NCBI GenBank assembly: GCA_018268915.1
Contig: JAFDVQ010000019.1
Location: forward strand, 52,496-116,495
Direction of reading: 5' to 3'
Length of the DNA: 64,000 nt
Source of the DNA: Acidobacteriota bacterium
GTDB taxonomy: Bacteria; Acidobacteriota; Terriglobia; Terriglobales; Acidobacteriaceae
Part shown: piece after piece, positions 52,693 through 60,598 of the stretch
How positions within the stretch are numbered: the first letter of the stretch is position 1
How the letters are laid out: each line of letters begins with the position of its first letter
The notes under the pieces: model-generated
Database searches by the model: none
Seen by the model: the letters and a program-made list of their open reading frames with translations, nothing else
Told to the model about the DNA's origin: nothing
Made by a program: the position numbers and the translations under genes

Positions 52693-54972
52693 ATGCAGGC
52701 AGCACTCCGCGCAACCCGTCTTCGCACTGTCACCACGCGCGCCACGCCCATGAAGCTGGCGCGTTTCTGGCTTATTTCGGGCTTCTTCCTCTTCTGGGCC
52801 CTGGCAATCACAGCGCGGCTCTTCTGGCTTCAGATCATCAATCACCGGGACTACGTTGAGCGGGCGCAAAAGCAACAGCAGCGCACCTTCGAAGTCGCTC
52901 CCCGTCGCGGCATCCTGTATGACCGCAACATGCGCGAACTCGCTATGACGGTGCAGGCAGATTCCGTCTACGCCGTACCCTCTGAGATCAACGACGCACA
53001 GTTGGCCGCACGCACACTCGCCGCTATTGTCCACACTGACGCCGAAGATAAGCTGACCCGCGTCGACCAGATTGCGCGCCGCCTCGAAGATGCCAGGAAC
53101 TTCGCTTGGGTAGCGCGCCGAGTCTCGCCTGAAGTATCGGAAAAACTGCACGCCCTCAACATGAAGGGCATCTACTTTCAGAAAGAATTTCAGCGCTTTT
53201 ACCCTAACGCCCAGATCGCGGCCCAGGTTCTCGGTTACGTCGGGCTCGACGACAACGGTCTCGGCGGCATCGAAGGCAAATTCGACAGCAAGCTTCACGG
53301 CACCTCAGGACGCATGCTCGCTGCAATGGACGCCCGCCGAAAGGTGATCGGCTCCAACGCGCAGGATCCGCAGCCTGGCCAGAATCTCCAGCTGACGATT
53401 GACGAGAACATTCAATACATCGCCGAGCGCGCCCTTGATCGCAACATGGAGAAGACCCGTGCAGACAACGGCACCGTCGTCGTGCAGGACGTCCACACCG
53501 GGCAGATCCTGGCCCTCGCCATCCGCCCCACTTTCAATCCCAATCAGTTCCGCCATACCACGCCTGCGCTCCTCAAGAACCACGCCGTCAGCGACGTCTA
53601 CGAGCCCGGCTCGACATTCAAGCTTGTCACCTATGCCGCCGCGCTTGATCAGCAAGTCACGCGCCCTGACGACTTGATTGACTGCCAGGGTGGCGCGATC
53701 ACTCTCAATGGCCGCACCATCCACGACGACAAGGCAGACCATTACCACGTTATTTCGGTCCATAAGGCGCTCGAGGTCTCCAGCGACGTTGCCGCTGTGA
53801 AGCTCGCCCTCAAAATGGGTCCTGACAACTTCTACAAATACATCCGAGACTTCGGATTCGGCGCGCGCACCGGCACAGAACTCCCTGGTGAAACCCGAGG
53901 CCTATTGCGCGCCCCGAAGAGGTGGGGATCAACATCCATCGGCTCTATTGCCATCGGTCAAGAGGTGGGTGTCACACCTATCCAGTTGGTCTCGATGGTT
54001 TCGACGATCGCTAACGGTGGCGTATATCTCCCGCCCCACATTCTCATGCCCTCAGCAGCCACGAACGGGACTCTCCAGGCGCAACCCTTCCGGGCTAATG
54101 AAGATTTGCCCGAGACATTGCCCCCCGGCTCCCGCCGCGTCATTTCCACCATGACCGCAGCGCAAATGCGGAAGATGATGGAGGGAGTGATCCTGTACGG
54201 CACCGGCAAGCCCGCAGGACTCAACGGCTACTCGGCTGGTGGGAAGACTGGCACCGCCCAGAAAGTCGATCCGCAGACGCATCTCTACTCAAAGACGATG
54301 CACATAGGCTCCTTCGCCGGCATCGCTCCCGTGAACAATCCTGTCATCGCCGTCGCTGTGATCATGGATAACCCCAAAGTCGGTTCCTATTACGGAACGG
54401 CTGTCTCCGCGCCGGTCTTCTCTGAAGTTGCTCAGCAGGTTCTGGAATATCTCAACGTTCCACATGATGTCGAAGTCCAGCAGCCCAAGACCAAGACACC
54501 GCTGAAACAGGCCAAGCTCGAGAAGCCGATTCACGAAGATGACGCCGACTCGAATCAGGCGGACGTCAACGCCCTGTTCGCTGCCGTGAACGATCTCCCG
54601 GCCGACGATCCGCTTCGTCAGCCGCAGCCGTCAGCAGCAGCGCAACAAGCGACTGCAGTCCAGCCCGCTTCCCCAGCAGTTTCAACCACCGATCAATCTT
54701 CATATCCAGATGATCAGCCGGGGAACGCCTCGGCCATTGCGGACTCCGAGCCCGTAGTCGCGCCCAAGCCCACCTACGTCGCCATCAGCGACGGGAAAAA
54801 ATTCAGCGTGCCCTCCCTCGTCGGCCTGCCCATCCGCGCCGCCATTGAGATGACTGCCGCGCAAGGTCTTCAGGTCCAGGTCTCGGGCAACGGTACTGTT
54901 CGCGAGCAAGCTCCCGCCCCCGGCACCAAAGTCCCCAGCGGCACCAAAGTAGTAGTTCGCTGCGGCCGATAA
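52693..54972 (+). CDS. ftsI: Division-specific transpeptidase FtsI (PBP3) with C-terminal PASTA domain
   Basis: 759 residues. One membrane anchor (about 24-46), the class B dimerisation domain starting at RRGILYDRNMRELA, and the transpeptidase domain with the nucleophile motif STFK (GSTFKLVTYAAALD, near residue 315), SSD in place of the usual SSN (EVSSDVAAVKLALKMG), and KTGT (AGGKTGTAQKV). After about residue 595 comes a Pro/Gln/Ser-rich linker of about 95 residues and a single PASTA domain (about 695-759; KKFSVPSLVGLPIRAAIEMTAAQGLQVQVSGNGTVREQAPAPGTKV). PASTA sensors of muropeptides are more familiar in Gram-positive PBPs. It sits between ftsL and murE. The first ATG is used. Confidence 0.94.
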   Translation: MQAALRATRLRTVTTRATPMKLARFWLISGFFLFWALAITARLFWLQIINHRDYVERAQKQQQRTFEVAPRRGILYDRNMRELAMTVQADSVYAVPSEINDAQLAARTLAAIVHTDAEDKLTRVDQIARRLEDARNFAWVARRVSPEVSEKLHALNMKGIYFQKEFQRFYPNAQIAAQVLGYVGLDDNGLGGIEGKFDSKLHGTSGRMLAAMDARRKVIGSNAQDPQPGQNLQLTIDENIQYIAERALDRNMEKTRADNGTVVVQDVHTGQILALAIRPTFNPNQFRHTTPALLKNHAVSDVYEPGSTFKLVTYAAALDQQVTRPDDLIDCQGGAITLNGRTIHDDKADHYHVISVHKALEVSSDVAAVKLALKMGPDNFYKYIRDFGFGARTGTELPGETRGLLRAPKRWGSTSIGSIAIGQEVGVTPIQLVSMVSTIANGGVYLPPHILMPSAATNGTLQAQPFRANEDLPETLPPGSRRVISTMTAAQMRKMMEGVILYGTGKPAGLNGYSAGGKTGTAQKVDPQTHLYSKTMHIGSFAGIAPVNNPVIAVAVIMDNPKVGSYYGTAVSAPVFSEVAQQVLEYLNVPHDVEVQQPKTKTPLKQAKLEKPIHEDDADSNQADVNALFAAVNDLPADDPLRQPQPSAAAQQATAVQPASPAVSTTDQSSYPDDQPGNASAIADSEPVVAPKPTYVAISDGKKFSVPSLVGLPIRAAIEMTAAQGLQVQVSGNGTVREQAPAPGTKVPSGTKVVVRCGR

Positions 54973-55017
54973 GCTGAAAAGGTGATGCATCGTAGTTTCG
55001 AAACAGTCCAAAGCGAC

Positions 55018-55074
55018 TGTGATCCTGAGCGAAATTAATCGCGTCCGCGATCAACGCAGTCGAAGGCCCGCAGT
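55018..55074. repeat. Degenerate copy of the TCCTGAGCG / GAAGG repeat family
   Basis: In the ftsI-murE gap, TGTGATCCTGAGCG (from 55018) is followed by an internal palindrome ATCGCG TC CGCGAT and then GTCGAAGGCCCGCAG. It matches the ends of the elements near 61745-61859 and 63356-63421, but is shorter and altered at the right end. Confidence 0.5.
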
Positions 55075-55148
55075 TCTTTCTGGTATCTTGCAAGCTCCAA
55101 CCTTCACTATCACAACGCTTCTTCATTCCGCCATCTACAATCATCCAA

Positions 55149-56660
55149 ATGCTCTGGCCTGATCTTATCGCCGAACTCACCGCTGTCGGCTCTTCCGGCT
55201 CCTCCACGCAGCCCGTCACCGGCGTTGAATACGACTCCCGCCGCGTACGCCCCGGCTCCGTCTTCGTCGCGATGAAAGGCGGCTCAACGGACGGCAATCG
55301 CTATATCGACAGAGCCATCGCCTCGGGAGCTCTCGGCATAATTACGGATTCATCGCAAGCCTTCGACCATCTCACCGTCTACAAATCCGAGATTCCCGTT
55401 GTCGAAGTAGAGCACGGCCGTCGCGCCCTCGCTGAAGCATCTGCTGCGTTCTTCGGCCATCCCGAGCGCAAACTTGCCGCCACCGGCATCACCGGCACCA
55501 ACGGCAAAACGACGACGGCCTTTCTGACCGAAGCTCTCCTCAACGCCGCCTCGCGCAAAACCGTCCTTATCGGTACCATCGAATACCACGTCGCCGGAGT
55601 AGTACGCCCCTCCCTGCACACCACCCCTGAATCGCGCGACGTCTTCGAGCTTCTCGCTGACGGCACAGCTCAAGGAGCCACCGAACTCGTCACTGAAGTA
55701 TCTAGTCACGGACTCAACCAGGGCCGCAACTTCGGTATCCCTTTCGATGTCGCAGTCTTCACCAATCTCACCCGCGACCACCTTGACTACCACGTCACGA
55801 TGGAGAAGTACTTCATTGCCAAGCGCCTCCTATTTGATGGCACCATCTATCCAGCTCCGCGCGTCGCGGTCCTGAATGCTCACGATGAACGCACCCCCGA
55901 TCTCATCAGGGCTGCCCGCGCCGCTGGCGCCAGTATCTGCACCTACGGCATAGGGATCGGCGACTTTCGCGCCTCCTCGCACAGGCTCACTCCCGGAGGC
56001 GCAACCATCCAGCTTGAAGCGCCGGACGGATCCGCCACACTTACCTCGCATCTTGCCGGAGATGTCAACGTAATTAACCTCCTTGCTGCCTTCACTGCTG
56101 CCTACGCCCGCGGCGTGGCCTTCAACGAACTTGTCGCCGCTGTTCCGCATCTCAAGCCCGTACCCGGCCGCTTTCAGCCCGTTGATGCAGGCCAGCCATT
56201 CACTGTCATCGTGGATTATGCTCACACTGACGACGCGCTTCGTAATCTCACTGCCCTCGCACGCCAGCTTGTAGCCGCGAACGGGGGCCGCATCATCACG
56301 CTCTTCGGCTGCGGCGGAGATCGCGATCGCACAAAGCGTCCGAAGATGGGCTTTGCAGCAGGTGAGGGAAGCGACCTCGTCATCGCCACCAGCGACAATC
56401 CCCGCTCTGAAGATCCGCGCTTCATCCTTACTGAGATAGAGCCGGCACTCAAAGCTACGGGTACGAATTACACAATTGAGGACGATCGCGCGGCCGCCAT
56501 CCATCTTGCGCTCCAATCTGCCCAGCCCAACGACGTGGTTCTGATTGCCGGCAAAGGTCATGAGAAGGAGCAGATTCTTGCCGATCGCACCGTCCACTTC
56601 GACGACTCTGAAGTTGCGCTCGCAGCATTGCGCAATTTGGGTTACGGTAAAGAGTCATGA
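55149..56660 (+). CDS. murE: UDP-MurNAc-L-Ala-D-Glu:meso-DAP ligase
   Basis: ATP-dependent Mur ligase adding the third peptide residue. 503 residues. The ATP site is GITGTNGKTTTAFL (near 117), then TTPESRDV, the HGLNQGRNFG region, TNLTRDHLDYH, and the glutamate-ligase C-domain with DYAHTDDALRN and FGCGGDRDRTKRPKMG. The DNPRSEDP motif marks meso-diaminopimelate as the amino acid, so the peptidoglycan is of the DAP type. Its last codons overlap the murF start (ATGA). Confidence 0.96.
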   Translation: MLWPDLIAELTAVGSSGSSTQPVTGVEYDSRRVRPGSVFVAMKGGSTDGNRYIDRAIASGALGIITDSSQAFDHLTVYKSEIPVVEVEHGRRALAEASAAFFGHPERKLAATGITGTNGKTTTAFLTEALLNAASRKTVLIGTIEYHVAGVVRPSLHTTPESRDVFELLADGTAQGATELVTEVSSHGLNQGRNFGIPFDVAVFTNLTRDHLDYHVTMEKYFIAKRLLFDGTIYPAPRVAVLNAHDERTPDLIRAARAAGASICTYGIGIGDFRASSHRLTPGGATIQLEAPDGSATLTSHLAGDVNVINLLAAFTAAYARGVAFNELVAAVPHLKPVPGRFQPVDAGQPFTVIVDYAHTDDALRNLTALARQLVAANGGRIITLFGCGGDRDRTKRPKMGFAAGEGSDLVIATSDNPRSEDPRFILTEIEPALKATGTNYTIEDDRAAAIHLALQSAQPNDVVLIAGKGHEKEQILADRTVHFDDSEVALAALRNLGYGKES

Positions 56661-58075
56661 AATTGACACTCGCTGAAGCCGCAATAGGTGCGGGCGCCAT
56701 GCTTGAAGCGCCCTCGAGTATCTCGTTCGCGGGAGGACGAACCGCGACAGGCTACTCCATCGATTCGCGCACAGTTGCACCCGGCGAGCTCTTCTTCGCC
56801 GTCAAAGGCGAGCGCTTCGACGGGCACGATTTCATCCCCTCCGCGATCGAGCGTGGTGCGATCGGCGCCGTGGTCTCTCGCGCAAAGCTATCCATGCTTC
56901 CCGATGCCGCGCTGGCCGTCCCGCTTCTCGTCGCGGAAGATTCACTTCTCGCTCTTCAGTCGCTCGCATCGCATGTGCGCCGCCAATGGGGCAAGCGAGT
57001 CGTCGCCATCACGGGTTCAGCAGGAAAGACAACAACCAAGGAAGCTATTGCCGCTACGCTGTCAGCGAAGTTCAACGTTCTCAAATCCATCGGTAATCTC
57101 AACAACAACTACGGCCTGCCACTGCAATTACTCCGTCTTCAGCCCGAGCACGAATACGCCGTCATCGAAATGGGCATGAACCACCTCGGCGAAATAGCCG
57201 CGCTCTGCCGGATCGCCTCACCCGACTGGGGCGTCGTCACCAACGTTGGCACAGCGCATATCGAGAACTTTACCGAGGGCCAGGCCGGAATCGCTCGAGC
57301 CAAATACGAGCTCATCGCTTCGCTGCCATCGAGCGGCATCGCCTTCCTCAACTGCTCCGATCCTTACGTCTCACAGTTCGGACGCGACTTCCACGGCAAG
57401 GTCGTCTACTTCGGCATCGGACCCTGCGGGGATCCCGCCATCCTCGATGTCAAGGAAGATCTTACCGGCCTGCACGTTCACTATCGCGCCGGTGAACACG
57501 ATGGCCGCTTCATTCTCCGCCTGCTTGGCAGTCACAATGCGCAGAACGCCATCGCGGGGCTCGCAGTCGCCATAGAGGCTGGCGTTGCCATCGATCACGC
57601 CGTGGCTGCTCTTGGGTCCCTCACCGCCGGCAGCAAGCGCGGCGAAGTGATCGAAATCGCCGGAGCGACGATTCTCAACGACAGTTACAACTCGAATCCC
57701 GAAGCCCTTCGCTCCATGATCGGCACTCTCGCGTCCCGTCCCGCACAGCGCCGCATCCTTATTGCGGGCGAGATGCTCGAGATGGGAGCGCACGCGGAAG
57801 CCGCTCACTCAGCCTGCGGGAGAGCCGCGGCTGAGGCGGGTATCGATCTTGTCGTCGGCGTTCGTGGCAATGCCCAGCATCTGGCAGCCGCGGCATGCTG
57901 GGGCGGAACCGCCTCCATCTTCCTGCCCGATGCTCAAGCGGCTGGTGAGTGGCTTGCCAAAAACATTCAGCCCGGAGACGTCATCCTCGTCAAGGGCTCC
58001 CGCGGAGTCCAGCTCGAGCGCGCTATCGAAGTGCTTAAGGATCAGATCGCCACAAACTCATCGGAGTCCCAGTGA
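56657..58075 (+). CDS. murF: UDP-MurNAc-tripeptide:D-Ala-D-Ala ligase
   Basis: 472 residues. Adds D-Ala-D-Ala to complete the UDP-MurNAc pentapeptide. Mur-ligase signs: GYSIDSRTVAPGELFFAVKGERFDGHDF near the N-terminus, the P-loop ITGSAGKTTTKE, NLNNNYGLPLQLL, EMGMNHLGEIAALCRIA, NVGTAHIENF, and the late NDSYNSNPEALRSMI with AGEMLEMG. ATG overlaps the murE stop; its own stop is overlapped by the GTG of the metallo-beta-lactamase gene, so murE-murF-bla are translationally coupled. Confidence 0.96.
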   Translation: MKLTLAEAAIGAGAMLEAPSSISFAGGRTATGYSIDSRTVAPGELFFAVKGERFDGHDFIPSAIERGAIGAVVSRAKLSMLPDAALAVPLLVAEDSLLALQSLASHVRRQWGKRVVAITGSAGKTTTKEAIAATLSAKFNVLKSIGNLNNNYGLPLQLLRLQPEHEYAVIEMGMNHLGEIAALCRIASPDWGVVTNVGTAHIENFTEGQAGIARAKYELIASLPSSGIAFLNCSDPYVSQFGRDFHGKVVYFGIGPCGDPAILDVKEDLTGLHVHYRAGEHDGRFILRLLGSHNAQNAIAGLAVAIEAGVAIDHAVAALGSLTAGSKRGEVIEIAGATILNDSYNSNPEALRSMIGTLASRPAQRRILIAGEMLEMGAHAEAAHSACGRAAAEAGIDLVVGVRGNAQHLAAAACWGGTASIFLPDAQAAGEWLAKNIQPGDVILVKGSRGVQLERAIEVLKDQIATNSSESQ

Positions 58076-58995
58076 AGGCTCATCGACTCTCCCACGTCCT
58101 TTTGACTCTGACCATTCTTCTGAGCAGCGTCTCCGTCACCGCGCAGAAGAACTCCTTCACCAATTCCAACCCCTCCTGGGTACAACCGTTCCCTCCGTTC
58201 AAGATTGCCGGCAATCTCTATTACGTGGGCAGTCAGGACCTCGCTGCATATCTCATCGTTACTCCTCAGGGCAACATACTCATCAACTCCAATCTTGAGT
58301 CCTCGCCTCCGCAAATCAAAAAGGCAATCGAGTCCCTCGGCTTCAAATACAGCGACACAAAGATTCTTCTCATCAGTCACGGCCACTTTGACCACTGCGC
58401 TGGTAGTGAGCAGATCAAACGTGAAACCGGAGCCAAGTACGAAGTCATGCAGCAGGACGTCCCCGTCGTCGAATCAGGTGGCCGCAACGACTTCCACTAC
58501 TCCCATGACAAATCGATGTGGTTCCCTCAGACAAAAGTCGACCGCGTCCTGCACGACGGCGACACCGTCTCGCTGGGGGGCGTCACCCTCACCGCTCACT
58601 TGACCGCGGGTCACACGAAGGGCACTACTACCTGGACTTTCAAGTACAAGGAGTTTGGACCCTCAGGTGTTGAAGGAGCCGAAGGAACTCACACGCTTAA
58701 CGTCGTCATCATCGGTAGCCCAAACGTCAACCCCGGCTACAAACTCGTGGGCAACAAGACCTACCCGGCCATCGCCGCCGACTACAAACATCAGTTCGAA
58801 GTCCTGAGCAAGCTCCCCTGCGACATCTTCCTGGGCGCCCACGGCGGCTACTTCGATCTGCAGCAGAAATACGAGCGCTTCAAGAACGGCGACAAGAATG
58901 CCTTCATCGACCCCGCCGGCTACAAGGCCTACATCGCCGACCGCAGGCAAGCCTTCGAGTTCGAACTGAAAAAGCAGTCAGACGCCAAACGCTAA
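58072..58995 (+). CDS. Subclass B3 metallo-beta-lactamase
   Basis: 307 residues with a signal peptide (about 1-24, ending VSVTAQ), so it acts in the periplasm. All zinc ligands of subclass B3 are present: H103, H105, D107, H108 in ISHGHFDHCAG, H181 in TAGHTKGTTTW, and H257 in FLGAHGGYFDLQQK. The family-typical end FIDPAGYKAYIADRRQAFEFEL is also there. Enzymes of this group hydrolyse penicillins, cephalosporins and carbapenems with two zinc ions; activity here is inferred. GGAG five bases upstream and a GTGA overlap with the murF stop show translational coupling within the cell wall operon. Another hydrolytic role cannot be excluded, but B3 lactamase is the closest family. Confidence 0.93.
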   Translation: MKAHRLSHVLLTLTILLSSVSVTAQKNSFTNSNPSWVQPFPPFKIAGNLYYVGSQDLAAYLIVTPQGNILINSNLESSPPQIKKAIESLGFKYSDTKILLISHGHFDHCAGSEQIKRETGAKYEVMQQDVPVVESGGRNDFHYSHDKSMWFPQTKVDRVLHDGDTVSLGGVTLTAHLTAGHTKGTTTWTFKYKEFGPSGVEGAEGTHTLNVVIIGSPNVNPGYKLVGNKTYPAIAADYKHQFEVLSKLPCDIFLGAHGGYFDLQQKYERFKNGDKNAFIDPAGYKAYIADRRQAFEFELKKQSDAKR

Positions 58996-59013
58996 CCGTC
59001 TGCAGATGTGCCG

Positions 59014-59038
59014 TACTCATCGCGATTCGCGATGAGTA
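59014..59038. repeat. 25-bp palindrome after the metallo-beta-lactamase gene
   Basis: Arms of 12 bp, TACTCATCGCGA and TCGCGATGAGTA, around a single T. It begins 18 bases after the stop codon. A shortened relative lies at about 60051-60079. It could act as a transcription barrier or stabilise the 3' end, and may separate the lactamase message from the SPFH gene. Confidence 0.65.
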
Positions 59039-59183
59039 GGACAGAGACGTCTGCAATCACATCTCAGGTCAAGGCTAGCAAGTCTCGGAACAACAAGTAA
59101 CCCGATCAGGCCAGATACTCCTGTTCACTCCGGTGCTAGAATCCTGACAACTTCACAATTCCAGCTACGGGGTCTGCGTCCTC

Positions 59184-60041
59184 ATGAGAACTCCTGCGGT
59201 TCTTGATGGTCATACCAACAATCCGTCCAATTTCAGAGCTCTCGCAATCGCAGGGGCTGTACTCGTCGTTTTCGCATTGGCTGCGGCCATGGCTGGGTGC
59301 AAATCCATCGCACCCGACGCGGGACACGAAGTTGTTCTTGTCGAGAAGCCAATGTTCGTGGGACACGGCGGCATCGATCCCGAGCCTGTACGAACCGGGC
59401 GCGCCTTCGTAGCTGCGACTACCGACGGCATCGACGTCAACATGCAGCCCGTGGCATTTCAGCAAGACCTGCCCGATACCATGACAGCGGATGGCGTCCC
59501 GGTCAGCTTCCACGCGATTATGAACATTCGCGTTACCGACTCCGTGAAACTCATCAGCCAGTTCGGTACCAACTGGTACGCGAACAACCTCGACGCGCCT
59601 TTCATGAGCCTTGTTCGTCAGCAGGTTCGTCAGCACGGCATGAACGAAGTTGCCATCAGCGCCAGCGCTATCGACTCCATCGACGCAGAGATCACCAAGG
59701 GACTTAACGCCTTCATCATCGCCAAAAAGCTTCCTGTCGAACTCATCACTCTAACCATCGGCAGAGCAATTCCGCCTGATGCCGTCAAGAACCAGCGCAT
59801 CGAGACGGCTACACAGGAGCAGCGCATCCAGACCGAGCAGCAGAAGAAACTTGCCGAAGACGCGCGTTCCCTATCCGAGCAAAGTCGCGCCAAGGCTGAC
59901 AATGCCTACCGCCAGGCGATGCAGCTTTCACCCGAGCAGTTCATCCAACTTGAGACAGTCAAGATGATGGAGCGTGCCTGCGGCAACGGCAACTGCACGT
60001 TCGTTCCACCTGGAACCTCCGTGATGGTCGGCAAGCACTAG
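59184..60041 (+). CDS. SPFH/prohibitin-domain protein with lipobox-like export signal
   Basis: 285 residues. Hydrophobic segment (LAIAGAVLVVFALAAAMAGCKS) ending in a lipobox-like AMAGC, followed by an SPFH (Band 7) domain: VEKPMFVGHGGIDPEPVRTGRAFVAATTDGIDVNMQPVAFQ, then VSFHAIMNIRVTDSVKLISQFGTNWYAN, a helical segment MSLVRQQVRQHGMNEVAI and a coiled coil QEQRIQTEQQKKLAEDARSLSEQSRAKADN. SPFH proteins scaffold membrane domains and often modulate FtsH proteases; an outer- or inner-leaflet lipoprotein form is unusual. A TAGAAT box lies at 59137-59142. It sits inside the cell wall cluster between the lactamase gene and mraY. Confidence 0.83.
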   Translation: MRTPAVLDGHTNNPSNFRALAIAGAVLVVFALAAAMAGCKSIAPDAGHEVVLVEKPMFVGHGGIDPEPVRTGRAFVAATTDGIDVNMQPVAFQQDLPDTMTADGVPVSFHAIMNIRVTDSVKLISQFGTNWYANNLDAPFMSLVRQQVRQHGMNEVAISASAIDSIDAEITKGLNAFIIAKKLPVELITLTIGRAIPPDAVKNQRIETATQEQRIQTEQQKKLAEDARSLSEQSRAKADNAYRQAMQLSPEQFIQLETVKMMERACGNGNCTFVPPGTSVMVGKH

Positions 60042-60050
60042 GACCGCTCT

Positions 60051-60079
60051 GTGCCCTATTCATCGCGATGAGTGCTGCC
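60051..60079. repeat. Short relative of the TCATCGCGA palindrome
   Basis: TGTGCCCTATTCATCGCGATGAGTG matches the palindrome at 59014-59038 and its flank (TGTGCC.TA.TCATCGCGA) but lacks one copy of TTCGCG, leaving a shorter hairpin. Located ten bases after the SPFH gene. Confidence 0.55.
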
Positions 60080-60119
60080 CCCCGTAACTCCAACATATTC
60101 GGCTCTCGAGTTCCACGAG

Positions 60120-60446
60120 ATGGACCAATTCTTCCTTCTTCTCATTGCGGCAAGCCTCATTCCTATCTGCATTCCACTGCTTAAGCGTTGGCCGCTTTCG
60201 AGCCAATATTGGAGGTCGGCTTGTATTGCCGGCCTCGGTTCAGACTTGCAAGCGGTCTTCGTGGTCGTAGTCGCGAGGGTTAGTCTTTCGCTTAGCTACT
60301 CCATCCGCTTCGCCGCGATTGGAGTTTCCTCGTGCGTTCTCGCAATCATTCTGGCAATGAAAGGAGACGACCGCTGGCGCCCTGGCGTCACAATCACCTC
60401 GTCGATCGGATTGTGTATCTGGGCAATTCTGGTCAGCCTTCACTGA
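60120..60446 (+). CDS. Small four-helix membrane protein, function unknown
   Basis: 108 residues from the ATG at 60120 (MDQFFLLLIAASLIPICIPLL); the frame extends 16 codons upstream. Four hydrophobic segments with few charged residues; C-terminus GVTITSSIGLCIWAILVSLH. I recognise no family. Codon use and hydrophobicity support a real protein, but the ribosome site is weak. Lies between the SPFH gene and mraY on the same strand. Confidence 0.55.
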   Translation: MDQFFLLLIAASLIPICIPLLKRWPLSSQYWRSACIAGLGSDLQAVFVVVVARVSLSLSYSIRFAAIGVSSCVLAIILAMKGDDRWRPGVTITSSIGLCIWAILVSLH

Positions 60447-60598
60447 TATCGATGCTTCATCGGTGTGATAGGGGCATCAGGACACAGTAGCGACACGGTC
60501 ACTCCCGTGATTCGGCGGATCGACTTGCACGTTCCCATCGCAGCCGCCCCTAGTAAAATCAACGCTGACTTCCGCCCTGATCCGGCATTGGAGACCTC

